DNA of 17,536 bases from contig CAIOLH010000072.1 in NCBI GenBank assembly GCA_903859115.1, positions 1 to 17,536 on the forward strand, written 5' to 3'. The translations under genes were made by a program, and so were the position numbers. Below the pieces are notes generated by a model. It saw only the letters and a program-made list of their open reading frames with translations. It did not search any database and was not told where the DNA came from. The DNA is from an uncultured Opitutia bacterium (lineage in GTDB: Bacteria; Verrucomicrobiota; Verrucomicrobiae; Opitutales; UBA953). Positions 1 to 7,070 of the stretch are shown piece after piece; the stretch's first letter is position 1, and every line of letters begins with the position of its first letter.

Positions 1-1
1 G

Positions 2-274
2 CACCATCCTCAAAATACTATGCTCCTGTCTCAGGAAGCTGACGATCCCGAGTACGGTTTCAGTGATACGACCGAACTCGATTTAGCGTTGTTGTCGTTT
101 GAGCACCTCAAGTTGTTAATCACGGAATTAGATTCCATGCATCTCGTGAATGCGGATGATTCCCGCGCACTAGAAAAAGTCTGCGATTATGTTGTCCATG
201 ATCCGATCTATGCAGACTCGACGCGTGCGATTTTCCGTTCGCAGTTGGAAAAGTTAAGTAGTCGTCAGAACTAG
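2..274 (+). CDS. C-terminal part of an unrecognised protein (partial at window edge)
   Basis: The reading frame is open from base 2 and ends with TAG at 272-274. The first ATG is at base 20, but six sense codons precede it inside the window and no ribosome binding site is visible before it, so this is probably the tail of a longer gene starting outside. The visible 84 residues after that ATG are acidic and helical in character (many Leu, Asp, Glu), with no signal peptide, membrane segment, Cys/His cluster or motif I recognise. It converges on the rplU-rpmA pair and shares the terminator at 345-372 with it. I cannot assign a function; a short complete gene starting at base 20 is the alternative. 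Confidence 0.55.
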   Translation, partial: HHPQNTMLLSQEADDPEYGFSDTTELDLALLSFEHLKLLITELDSMHLVNADDSRALEKVCDYVVHDPIYADSTRAIFRSQLEKLSSRQN

Positions 275-344
275 AAGAGGACAGAAAAGAGAGCCCTGCG
301 AGTTTCGCCTACCAGCGAGACCGAGGAGGATTCTCTGTATAACA

Positions 345-372
345 AAAAAGCCGACAGTTAAGTCGGCTTTTT
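345..372. terminator. Bidirectional intrinsic terminator between converging genes
   Basis: An 11-bp perfect inverted repeat, AAAAAGCCGAC (345-355) and GTCGGCTTTTT (362-372), encloses a 6-base loop. The G+C-rich core is flanked by A-runs on the left and T-runs on the right, so the RNA made from either strand ends in a U-tract. It lies 20 bases past the rpmA stop and about 70 bases past the stop of the left-hand gene, so it can end transcription from both sides. A second dyad, with arms 375-382 and 384-391 around a single central base, sits between it and rpmA; its spacer is too short for a normal RNA loop. Confidence 0.9.
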
Positions 373-392
373 AATTCGTTTTAAAAACGAAA

Positions 393-659
393 TTAGATCG
401 CGCAGCTGTTAGAAGCGGTAGGAACCACTTCAACACGACGGTGTTCAGCATCCCACTTCACTAAGCCATCGGCTTTTGCAAAGAGAGTGTGATCGCGACC
501 CATACCTACATTACGACCCGCGCGCATTTGAGTGCCACGTTGACGGATGAGGATGGAACCAGCGGTAGCGAATTCGCCGCTGTAAAGTTTAACGCCGAGA
601 CGTTTGGATTGTGAATCGCGGCCGTTACTGGAAGTGCCGCCACCTTTCTTGGTTGCCAT
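393..659 (-). CDS. rpmA: 50S ribosomal protein L27
   Basis: Encodes an 88-residue protein with the full L27 signature: the N-terminal MATKKGGG tail that reaches toward the peptidyl-transferase centre, then [13 protein letters not shown], and the RQRGT and [10 protein letters not shown] segments. Length is normal for the family. The protein starts directly with the conserved tail, so there is no cleavable N-terminal extension like that of many Firmicutes. It acts in the large ribosomal subunit. It follows rplU by 19 bases on the same strand, the usual L21-L27 pair, and its transcript ends at the 345-372 terminator. The ATG at 657-659 has no recognisable Shine-Dalgarno sequence. An obg gene, which often follows this pair, is absent here. 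Confidence 0.97.
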   Translation of the reverse strand: MATKKGGGTSSNGRDSQSKRLGVKLYSGEFATAGSILIRQRGTQMRAGRNVGMGRDHTLFAKADGLVKWDAEHRRVEVVPTASNSCAI

Positions 660-678
660 GGTAGTACTTGATTAAGGG

Positions 679-993
679 TTAAGCAGAAATGGTTTCGACT
701 TTGATAACCGACAGCTCTTGGCGGTGACCACGACGACGGTAGTAACCTTTGCGGCGACGGTGTTTGAAGATGTCGATCTTCTCGCCGCGCTTGTTTTCGA
801 GGATAGTCGCGGTGACTTTTGCGCCTGCAACAGTCGGGGTGCCGATCTTGGCAGCTGCGCCTTCTCCAACAAGGAGAACTTGGTCAAAGGTGAGTACGTC
901 CCCTTCGTTTTTACCAGGGTACTGGTTAACGATGAGAATGTCGCCTTGCTTCACTGTGAACTGGCGACCGGATGTGATAAATGTGGCCTTCAT
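679..993 (-). CDS. rplU: 50S ribosomal protein L21
   Basis: Encodes a 104-residue L21 protein of the large ribosomal subunit. The start [14 protein letters not shown] aligns in character with the family start (M-x-A-hydrophobic-x-T-G-x-Q-[YF]-x-V). The C-terminal part carries the basic [16 protein letters not shown] stretch that contacts 23S rRNA. An ATG at 1036-1038 would add 15 residues, but these are not part of the family, so the ATG at 991-993 was chosen. No clear Shine-Dalgarno sequence precedes it. It is the first gene of an rplU-rpmA unit, divergent from the carbonic-anhydrase-like gene, and its promoter must lie in 994-1183. I saw no obvious L21 leader structure. Confidence 0.96.
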   Translation of the reverse strand: MKATFITSGRQFTVKQGDILIVNQYPGKNEGDVLTFDQVLLVGEGAAAKIGTPTVAGAKVTATILENKRGEKIDIFKHRRRKGYYRRRGHRQELSVIKVETISA

Positions 994-1183
994 GGCTGTC
1001 GGAAGGTCGGAGCAAATGAACTGACGGGGGGTTGGCAAGGGGAATTATTTTTTAACTTGGGGTTGGTGGTTTTTTCCCAGCCGTCCAGGGCAAATAACCC
1101 TCAAAATTGACCAAAAACCGCTATTTTAAGAAATTTGCCACTTCGGGCTTCCCTGAAAGTCTCCCACTCGACACCTTGGTGGG
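994..1183. promoter_or_regulatory. Divergent intergenic region with promoters for rplU and the gamma-CA pair
   Basis: These 190 bases separate two genes pointing apart, so they must hold promoters for both strands. The centre (about 1040-1135) is A+T-rich. On the plus strand, TTGACC at 1107-1112 resembles a -35 box, but only a poor -10 (around 1128-1135) follows at a suitable distance. I could not place a convincing minus-strand promoter. Near the right end the arms GACACC (1170-1175) and GGTGTC (1183-1188) form a short hairpin that includes the GTG start codon of the next gene. Confidence 0.45.
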
Positions 1184-1741
1184 GTGTCAAATTCCTCAAA
1201 TCCAGATTCAGCTGACGAGAAACTTTCTGAGGAACTCACCCGCAACTTGGCCAAAGGGCCGATGATTCACCATACGGCTTATGTCCACGACCGCTCTGTG
1301 GTGATTGGTAATGTGACTATCGGAGCCAAGGCCAGCGTCTGGCCTTGTGCAGTGCTGCGTGGTGACGTTGCTCCAATCTCGGTTGGTGAAGGTACCAATA
1401 TTCAAGATGGTGCCGTGGTGCACGTTGCGGATGACCTTCCCGCGATCATCGGAAGTTATGTCACTGTCGGCCACTTAGCCATGATCCACGCATGCACCAT
1501 CGGTGATCGTTGTTTAATCGGAATGCACGCCACGATTTTAGACGGCGCCGTGATTGGTGCTGATTGTATCATCGGCGCTGGCGCCTTGGTGACCAAAGAA
1601 ACTTTTATTCTTCCCGGTTCATTAGTTCTCGGCTCGCCTGCAAAAGTGAAACGTCCTTTGACTGCAGATGAAATAAACTCTCTCCCAGGTTGGGCCGAAA
1701 AATATATTAAAGTCTCTGCACATCACAAACGATTCGAGTGA
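1184..1741 (+). CDS. Gamma-class carbonic-anhydrase-like hexapeptide-repeat protein
   Basis: Encodes 185 residues that form a left-handed beta-helix of the gamma carbonic anhydrase/YrdA/PaaY group. Repeated hexapeptide turns run from about residue 36 to 150. The three expected zinc ligands are visible: His80 (in AVVHVAD), His97 (TVGHLAM) and His102 (MIHAC). The LRGD motif (residues 58-61) and the QD pair (74-75) are also conserved. A family-typical tail (VLGSPAKVKRPL, then GWAEKYI) follows. Family members bind metal and may hydrate CO2, but many have unproven activity. The GTG at 1184 is chosen because the pre-helix segment (LTRNLAKGPMIHHTAYV) resembles the family's usual N-terminus; an ATG at 1262 is the alternative. 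Its stop overlaps the next gene's start by four bases (GTGA), which implies translational coupling. Confidence 0.88.
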   Translation: MSNSSNPDSADEKLSEELTRNLAKGPMIHHTAYVHDRSVVIGNVTIGAKASVWPCAVLRGDVAPISVGEGTNIQDGAVVHVADDLPAIIGSYVTVGHLAMIHACTIGDRCLIGMHATILDGAVIGADCIIGAGALVTKETFILPGSLVLGSPAKVKRPLTADEINSLPGWAEKYIKVSAHHKRFE

Positions 1742-2616
1742 GTGTGAGTAATACCAGCAAATCAGAAATTATTTTAGCACCCGAAGAATGGAAGAGACAA
1801 CGGGCTGCCCATGAAGCCCGTGCCGATGCCTTAGTTAAAGCCCGTCAACAAAGGGCCGCACGCGGTGAGCAGGATCCGGTTGAAGATTTCCTTTATACTT
1901 ATTATCCCTTCAGACTAAGTGCGTTGCGTCGATGGACACCTGGGGTGGGCTTTGCCTGTGTTGAGGCCGATGAACTTTTAACGGATGCAAATTTTCAAAA
2001 AAGTGCAGACGGCTTAGTCAGAGTCATACCGATGAAAGAGGGCGATGTCCGACGATTAACCTTCATCCGCGATTTGTCTTTAGCAGTCACTTCACGCCCA
2101 GCGTTTTTTAGATGCTACGGTTTGCACGAATGGGCGATGGTCTATCAACAAGCGGATCAGCGTCGACATTCTCAATGGCCATTGCGACTCGGTGAGAAGG
2201 GCACTGACGAAGTAGTGCGCTCGATGCCAGTATGTTGCACGCACTATGACGCGTTCCGTTTTTTTACGCCTACGGCTAAACCTCTCAATCATTCAGAGCC
2301 CGATTTAGCTGGACGCATTAAAAATGAACAACCTGGCTGTGTGCATGTGACGATGGATTTATATAAATGGACGATGAAATCTTTACCGTGGGTCTCTTCC
2401 GATTTAGCGACCGAATCTTATCGTCTCGCCCACGAGGCCCGCTCCATCGATATGCGTGCATCGCCTTATGATTTTTCAGCAGTGGGACTTGAGCCTATTT
2501 GTATCGAAACCGAGACAGGTCGCACACAATACGAAGCAGCTCAACGCCACCTTGCAAAATTGGCTGAGCCAATTCGCAAGCGTCTGGTCGATGTTTTAAA
2601 TCGCGCGCTTACTTAG
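1738..2616 (+). CDS. Conserved protein often labelled 3-methyladenine DNA glycosylase; true function unknown
   Basis: Encodes 292 soluble residues. I recognise a family found widely in Actinobacteria and elsewhere by its string of motifs: DPVEDFLYTYYPFR with LRRWTPG near residues 46-70, GLHEWAMVYQ, the QWPLRLG and GTDEVV pair, THYDAFRFFT, EQPGCVHVTMDLYKW, and DMRASPYDFSAVG near the C-terminus. Databases often name it 3-methyladenine DNA glycosylase, but I see neither a helix-hairpin-helix GPD motif nor an AAG/MPG fold signature. The many invariant His, Trp, Asp and Cys residues look like an enzyme active site. There is no signal peptide or membrane helix. The GTG start at 1738 lies inside the previous stop, so it is coupled to the carbonic-anhydrase-like gene; a second GTG follows at 1744. 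It converges on the next gene with an 8-base tail overlap. Confidence 0.8.
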   Translation: MSVSNTSKSEIILAPEEWKRQRAAHEARADALVKARQQRAARGEQDPVEDFLYTYYPFRLSALRRWTPGVGFACVEADELLTDANFQKSADGLVRVIPMKEGDVRRLTFIRDLSLAVTSRPAFFRCYGLHEWAMVYQQADQRRHSQWPLRLGEKGTDEVVRSMPVCCTHYDAFRFFTPTAKPLNHSEPDLAGRIKNEQPGCVHVTMDLYKWTMKSLPWVSSDLATESYRLAHEARSIDMRASPYDFSAVGLEPICIETETGRTQYEAAQRHLAKLAEPIRKRLVDVLNRALT

Positions 2617-3625
2617 AGTTTTCGATCACAAACGGACGTCCGTTTTTCCAACCGATTTTTACGAAAGAAAGATACCAGGTCTTACCTTTATCAGCATTCC
2701 CTTGATAAAATAGATAGTCCTGTCCGTCGGTATCATGAAAAATTCCTGGGTGACCCGATTCGCTAGAATTCCAACTACCAGGTTTTCCATTAGCCAAGAG
2801 CGGTTGATCACTGAGTCGCTCCCATTTAACACCATCGGTGCTCTTCGCGACGCCGATTTGCTGTGGCTCATTATTATAAGCTCCGGCATAGAACATATAG
2901 AAGGTGTTATCTCGTTTGATAATACTGGGTGCCTCGATGCAGTCTTTTTCCCAATCGAGTGTAGGCTTTAAAATGGGAGCATCCACGAGCTGAGTCCAAT
3001 TTTTTGGGGACAAATCTGAATTCAATGGAGCTGCTGCTACGCCAATGAGTTGGATTTTATAATCTACGTCACGTGATGCAAAATAGAGAAGGAGTCGGTC
3101 TTTATCGATGACGGCTTCAGCGTCGATCGCTCGACCACAGGTCCAATCTCCATGGGGTCTGAAAATAGGATTGGAAGGATTGCGAGTGAAATTAATTCCG
3201 TCATCTGACCAGGCGTGGCAAATCGCATCCAGTTTTTTGTTTCCGTAGCTTTGATAAAACAGATTTAATTTGCCGTTAAGAATAATCGCAGCCGGTGCAC
3301 AGAAGCCTTTAGATTCCACTTCTTGTGTGGGTTCCATCATCCCCACTTTTTTCCAAGTGATTAAATCATCACTATTGGCGATACCAATTCTCCATCCGCC
3401 CATTGAGCCTTGGAGTGCGGGTACAGAATAATACATCCAGTATTTATTTTTAAATTTAATAACCGTGGGGTCCTTGGCGTAAGGCACATTGTCGTGAGTG
3501 CCATCCGCGTACATCATAATGCCGCGATCATTAAAAGACTTAACGTTAATGCCGGTCTCATTTCCCGCTAAGCAGTGAGCAGTAAGAAATAAGAGAGAGA
3601 AGAGAATCGATGCAGGGGTGCGCAT
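2609..3625 (-). CDS. Secreted five-bladed beta-propeller, GH43/GH32-like glycoside hydrolase
   Basis: Encodes 338 residues beginning with a Sec signal peptide (about residues 1-20, hydrophobic core ILFSLLFLTA; no proper lipobox). The mature part has repeating blades typical of the GH43/GH62/GH32/GH68 superfamily: a DP motif in KDPTVIKFKNKYWMYYS (Asp52, candidate catalytic base), an internal Asp168 in AIDAEAV, Glu231 in CIEAPSI (candidate acid) and HPGIF (His292), plus repeated FYxSYG/FYAGAY-like strands. Such enzymes cleave plant or algal polysaccharide side chains such as arabinan or xylan; the substrate here cannot be told. No other carbohydrate genes are nearby. It sits 41 bases downstream of the sigma-54 activator on the same strand. 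Catalytic roles are inferred by motif only; some members of this fold are not hydrolases. Confidence 0.8.
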   Translation of the reverse strand: MRTPASILFSLLFLTAHCLAGNETGINVKSFNDRGIMMYADGTHDNVPYAKDPTVIKFKNKYWMYYSVPALQGSMGGWRIGIANSDDLITWKKVGMMEPTQEVESKGFCAPAAIILNGKLNLFYQSYGNKKLDAICHAWSDDGINFTRNPSNPIFRPHGDWTCGRAIDAEAVIDKDRLLLYFASRDVDYKIQLIGVAAAPLNSDLSPKNWTQLVDAPILKPTLDWEKDCIEAPSIIKRDNTFYMFYAGAYNNEPQQIGVAKSTDGVKWERLSDQPLLANGKPGSWNSSESGHPGIFHDTDGQDYLFYQGNADKGKTWYLSFVKIGWKNGRPFVIENSK

Positions 3626-3646
3626 AGATTCTTTTTATAAATCTAT
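3624..3646. repeat. Inverted repeat over the GH43-like gene's start
   Basis: Arms ATAGATT (3624-3630) and AATCTAT (3640-3646) are perfect 7-bp inverted repeats with a 9-base A+T-rich spacer. One arm overlaps the ATG of the GH43-like gene and the spacer covers the place where its ribosome binding site should be. It could act as an operator or as an RNA hairpin hiding the start, but short A+T-rich dyads also arise by chance. Confidence 0.4.
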
Positions 3647-3666
3647 AACTACTCGGTAAAGTCTAT

Positions 3667-5163
3667 TTAGGTGAAAAACTTGATTCCAGCCTGTTGCATG
3701 TCCAGAAGCCGCTTTTTCAGGGTGGATCGATTGATACCCAGAATAATCGAGGAGCGCAGTTGATTGCCTCGGGTTTCCTCCATCGCTCGCTTGATTAGTT
3801 CAATTTCAATCGTATTTAAAATATTTCTACCATCATCCACGCGATTCTGTTTATAGATGGCGTCGTATAAGGATTGTGATGACGGAGCGGCGGCTACGAT
3901 ACTGACTTCAGGTTGGGCAGCTAAAGATGTAACAGGATTTGCCGCAGTGGTTGCCTTGGGTGCTGAGCGTCGCGGACTGGTAACTTCTTGTGGTAAATCT
4001 TTAGCCAGGATGGTTTCACCTTTCGCAATCACATTAGCGCGTTGAATGACGTTCTCGAGTTCACGCACGTTACCTGGCCAATCATGTGCAATGAGTTTTT
4101 CGAGGGCTTCGTTGGATAAGCGCTTAGGCTTACCTTTACGGGCTGCGGCTTGGCGTTGAAGCATGTAATCAACGAGTAAAGGAATGTCGTCTTTTCTATC
4201 ACGCAGAGCGGGCAGGCGGATGCGGAAAACGTTAAGACGATAAAAAAGATCTTCGCGGAATTGACGGGCGGCGACCATTGCTTCGAGGTCTTTATTGGTC
4301 GCAGCCACTAAACGCACGCTGACTTTTAAAGTAGTGGTTCCGCCGACGCGTTGAATTTCACCATCTTGAATGGCACGTAATACTTTGGTTTGCGTGGGGA
4401 GTGACATATCTCCGATTTCATCGAGGAAAATCGTTCCGCCATCACAAAGCTCAAACTTTCCAGGCTTTTGATTAGTCGCTCCCGTGAACGCACCTTTTTC
4501 ATGTCCGAATAATTCTGACTCAATTAAGTTTTCCGGAATAGCCGCGCAATTGACTGCGATGAAAGGCCCTTTGGCGCGGAGTGAGTGTTGGGCGATACAG
4601 CGCGCAACTAATTCTTTTCCAGTACCACTTTCACCGGTGATTAATACGGTGGCATCGCTCGCGGCGACTTGGCCAATCGATTTGAGAACTTCCTGCATGG
4701 GCTCGGAACTTCCCACGAGGCCTTCCTTGTAGTCGGCCGGATTCACCAAAGAGCGTCCGGCTTTTGTTGCGGAACTTAAATCACGTCGCGCACCGAGTGC
4801 CCGATCGACCAGTGCGATGAGCTTCGCTTGGTCGAAAGGTTTCATGACGTAATCGTAGGCACCAAACTTCATTGCCTCGATGGCTGTTTGGGTTGTTCCA
4901 AAAGCAGTCATTAAAATCACCATCGCTTGAGGCTGTGCACCACGAAGCATCTGCAAGGTTTCGATTCCTGAGATTCCACTCATGCGATTATCTAAGAGAA
5001 TTACATCAGGCTGCTCGCGTTTAGCCAAAGCGACCCCAGTCTCGCCGCTATCGGCTTCTATGACATTGTGGCCTTGCCCGGCTAATGCACGACGAAGTGA
5101 ATAACGTAGGTCTTTGTCGTCATCGATGATTAGAACTTTGGCACTGTTGATTGTTGCACTCAT
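3667..5163 (-). CDS. NtrC-family sigma-54-dependent response regulator
   Basis: Encodes 498 residues with the three classic domains. The receiver domain (about 8-122) has the acidic pair Asp14/Asp15, phospho-acceptor Asp58, Thr86 and Lys108. The AAA+ domain (about 149-380) has Walker A GESGTGKE (177-184), the sigma-54 contact loop GAFTGA (224-229), Walker B GGTIFLDE (242-249) and the WPGNVREL sequence (362-369). After an Ala/Pro-rich linker, a Fis-type helix-turn-helix lies at about 450-490. It would remodel sigma-54 RNA polymerase when phosphorylated. No histidine kinase is in the window. An ATG at 5206-5208 would add 15 residues foreign to the family and would place a -24/-12-like element inside the gene, so 5163 is preferred. 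Its target genes are unknown; the GH43-like gene lies 41 bases downstream. Confidence 0.93.
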   Translation of the reverse strand: MSATINSAKVLIIDDDKDLRYSLRRALAGQGHNVIEADSGETGVALAKREQPDVILLDNRMSGISGIETLQMLRGAQPQAMVILMTAFGTTQTAIEAMKFGAYDYVMKPFDQAKLIALVDRALGARRDLSSATKAGRSLVNPADYKEGLVGSSEPMQEVLKSIGQVAASDATVLITGESGTGKELVARCIAQHSLRAKGPFIAVNCAAIPENLIESELFGHEKGAFTGATNQKPGKFELCDGGTIFLDEIGDMSLPTQTKVLRAIQDGEIQRVGGTTTLKVSVRLVAATNKDLEAMVAARQFREDLFYRLNVFRIRLPALRDRKDDIPLLVDYMLQRQAAARKGKPKRLSNEALEKLIAHDWPGNVRELENVIQRANVIAKGETILAKDLPQEVTSPRRSAPKATTAANPVTSLAAQPEVSIVAAAPSSQSLYDAIYKQNRVDDGRNILNTIEIELIKRAMEETRGNQLRSSIILGINRSTLKKRLLDMQQAGIKFFT

Positions 5164-5175
5164 TGAGTAAAAGTA

Positions 5176-5191
5176 GGCAGTAAGCGTGCCA
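5176..5191 (-). promoter_or_regulatory. Candidate sigma-54 (-24/-12) promoter before the NtrC-type regulator
   Basis: On the minus strand this reads TGGCACGCTTACTGCC. It keeps the GG-N10-GC spacing and six of six bases of the -24 box, with CTGC in place of TTGC at -12. The predicted +1 is about base 5165, only two or three bases before the regulator's ATG at 5163, so the mRNA would be nearly leaderless. This is a by-eye match and could be chance. Confidence 0.35.
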
Positions 5192-5243
5192 GAAACACTC
5201 TTGGGCATATATTGTCATTAAACCCACTATTAGCAATCGATTC

Positions 5244-5259
5244 TGCTTAAATTTAAGCA
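5244..5259. promoter_or_regulatory. Perfect 16-bp palindrome, candidate activator site
   Basis: TGCTTAAATTTAAGCA is a perfect palindrome in the 151-base divergent region between the regulator (minus) and the SanA-like gene (plus). Its TGC...GCA ends resemble the half-sites of NtrC-type enhancer sequences. Its centre is about 86 bases upstream of the predicted start of the candidate sigma-54 promoter at 5176-5191, a usual enhancer distance. It lies about 56-71 bases before the SanA-like start codon, so it could also affect that gene. Confidence 0.5.
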
Positions 5260-5314
5260 CAAATAAGTGAAAATTTACGCTTTTAGGGGCTAAATTCTGG
5301 GTTAGTGTCAGGTT

Positions 5315-5959
5315 ATGAGCCCGATACTTAGAAGGACGATCCTCTGGGTCTCTGGGCTACTCGCAGCTTTATTTATCATCTCAAATTTATGGATTTGGTC
5401 GGCTGGCTGGGGTCGTGATTTGAGAAATACCCCCGATCAAATTCTCCAAGACTCGGTCTTAGTTTTATTGGGTCTCAATGAGCGCGATGAAAGTACAGGA
5501 AAATTGAGTGAGTGTTTTAAATTAAGAATTGAGGCGGCCACTCAACTTTGCCGCACCGGAAAAATTAAACTAGTGGTGACATCGGGTTTAGATTCTCAAG
5601 CCCGCACGATGGCTGATCGCTTGCGCGAGGCCGGAGTCACCACGCCCATTGTTTTGGATCCGTATGGATGGAGAACGCTCGATTCAGTAAAACGAGCCGC
5701 CGCGGTTTTCCCGGATGATAATATTATTTATGTTTCCCAAGGCTGGCATTGCGATCGTGCACTGTGGCTCTCGGATCGAATTTCAAATAATCAATATAAG
5801 GCAATATCGTACAGTGCTGACTTTGGACATGAGCCGACGGCCTATTTTAATTTCCTAAGAGATTTTTTAGCTAAGCCCAAAGCGGTCATAGATTGGTTAA
5901 CAGGTTCAAAAGTAACTACGACGGTTGACGTGGCTGATGGTTATAAAGTTTATCCTTAA
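5315..5959 (+). CDS. Membrane-anchored DUF218 (SanA/YdcF/ElyC-like) protein
   Basis: Encodes 214 residues. An N-terminal membrane helix (about residues 8-29) is followed by a DUF218 domain. Supporting segments are VLVLLGLNERD (start of the Rossmann-like fold), RIEAATQLC, IKLVVTSGLDSQARTMADRLREAGV, and the GWRTLDSVKRA stretch with YVSQGWHCDRALWL, all typical of SanA-type proteins. In Escherichia coli SanA affects vancomycin exclusion and ElyC affects peptidoglycan assembly; an envelope role is likely here, but the reaction is unknown. The domain probably faces the periplasm. The gene is divergent from the sigma-54 activator, and its stop is three bases from the stop of dprA on the other strand, with no terminator visible between them. 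Confidence 0.82.
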   Translation: MSPILRRTILWVSGLLAALFIISNLWIWSAGWGRDLRNTPDQILQDSVLVLLGLNERDESTGKLSECFKLRIEAATQLCRTGKIKLVVTSGLDSQARTMADRLREAGVTTPIVLDPYGWRTLDSVKRAAAVFPDDNIIYVSQGWHCDRALWLSDRISNNQYKAISYSADFGHEPTAYFNFLRDFLAKPKAVIDWLTGSKVTTTVDVADGYKVYP

Positions 5960-5962
5960 TAG

Positions 5963-7057
5963 TCATCTTTCGTGGCGTCCATCGCTGCGACGTTGAAGCT
6001 TACCTTGTATTTCGAGAAGCGTAAGTGCACTCGCAGCATCCGCGAGTGGACAGTTTGCCGCCACGGAGAGCGATTCTGCGTCATGAATAGTTCCGCCCTT
6101 AAAATATTTGAGCCAGTGACTGTCTTCAGGGTCCATTTGTTCAAACGGGATTTGTAACTGACCGCGTTGTTCTCCGATTTCGGATAAAATATCATCGAGC
6201 GAACTCACCAACGTTGCCCCATCACGTATTAATTGATGACATCCGCGACTAGTGGGACTGTCGATTCGACCGGGTACAGCCAAGAGTGTTTTTCCTAGGT
6301 CTCCAGCAAACCGTGCGGTAATCATACTGCCTCCATCCTTATCTGTTTCGATAATGATAACGGCTTTAACGAGTCCGGCCACCAGACGATTGCGTTGTGG
6401 AAAGCTTTGTCGATCAGCCGGTCGTCCCAATGGAAATTCAGAAAGGATACATCCACTCTCACAAATTTTTCTACGAAGAGAAAGCGCTTCGGGCGGATAG
6501 GTCAGATTAATTCCATGGCCTAAAATCGCCGCCGTTTTTCCATCGACACTCAAAGCGCCTTCGTGGGCCGCAAAATCAATCCCACGAGCCATGCCACTCA
6601 CAATCCACCAACCTAACTTGGCTAATTCCTGGGCAAAGTGATGAGCTAAATAAGTTCCGTAGGGTGAGCAGTGTCTTGAACCAATGATAGCGACGGATTT
6701 TTCATTGGGGATGTCATGACCATCCACGTAGAGCACCAAGGGCGGATCCCATAGTTGTTGCAAGGACTGTGGCCACTCCACCGACGTTTCATCGATAATT
6801 TTAAAACCTTGTTTTTCGATTTCGCTTAACTCTTTTACCCAATCAAAATCTTTCTCCTGCAGGGAGCGAATGGTGGGCTCGCTCAGTCCTTTAACTTTTC
6901 TTAATTCATTCGCAGGAGCCGATAAAGCTGCGGATAAATCATTACCGAAATTTTCTCGTAGGCGTCGAACCGTAACAGGACCGACTTGCGATAAGCCGTT
7001 TAGAAGCAGACACTGTGATCGAAAGTCTTGAGGCAAGGGAGGCACCGTTCGACCCAA
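5963..7057 (-). CDS. dprA: DNA processing protein DprA (Smf)
   Basis: Encodes 364 residues. The N-terminal helical SAM-like region (about 14-75) is followed by the Rossmann-like DprA domain with GSRHCSPYG (126-134), SGMARGID (154-161), the FPQRNRLVAGL sequence (219-229) and GGSMITA (242-248). A winged-helix DML1-like tail (about 323-356) completes the protein. DprA binds incoming single-stranded DNA during natural transformation and loads RecA; it is also conserved in species not known to be transformable. The start is uncertain: a stop codon lies just upstream in frame, and the first usable starts are TTG at 7055-7057 and GTG at 7043-7045. TTG is given. It follows nnr by 13 bases and is the last gene of the long minus-strand run. 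Confidence 0.94.
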   Translation of the reverse strand: MGRTVPPLPQDFRSQCLLLNGLSQVGPVTVRRLRENFGNDLSAALSAPANELRKVKGLSEPTIRSLQEKDFDWVKELSEIEKQGFKIIDETSVEWPQSLQQLWDPPLVLYVDGHDIPNEKSVAIIGSRHCSPYGTYLAHHFAQELAKLGWWIVSGMARGIDFAAHEGALSVDGKTAAILGHGINLTYPPEALSLRRKICESGCILSEFPLGRPADRQSFPQRNRLVAGLVKAVIIIETDKDGGSMITARFAGDLGKTLLAVPGRIDSPTSRGCHQLIRDGATLVSSLDDILSEIGEQRGQLQIPFEQMDPEDSHWLKYFKGGTIHDAESLSVAANCPLADAASALTLLEIQGKLQRRSDGRHER

Positions 7058-7070
7058 ACCAACAAGAATT

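Noticed and set aside
375..391. Second hairpin terminator beside rpmA
   Set aside because: The 8-bp arms are separated by a single base, too little for a stable RNA loop; the 345-372 hairpin explains termination.
672..887. 71-codon minus-strand frame within rplU
   Set aside because: It overlaps the L21 frame in another phase and is low-complexity Ser/Lys/Val-rich, with no recognisable features.
994..1038. 15-residue N-terminal extension of L21
   Set aside because: L21 proteins begin at the M-x-A-x-x-x-x-G-x-Q segment, so the ATG at 991-993 is the better start.
718..1110. 130-codon plus-strand frame across rplU
   Set aside because: It is the shadow of the rplU coding strand; L21 on the minus strand has clear family motifs.
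5164..5208. 15-residue N-terminal extension of the NtrC-type regulator
   Set aside because: The extra residues do not belong to the receiver domain, and the segment looks like promoter DNA with a -24/-12-like element.
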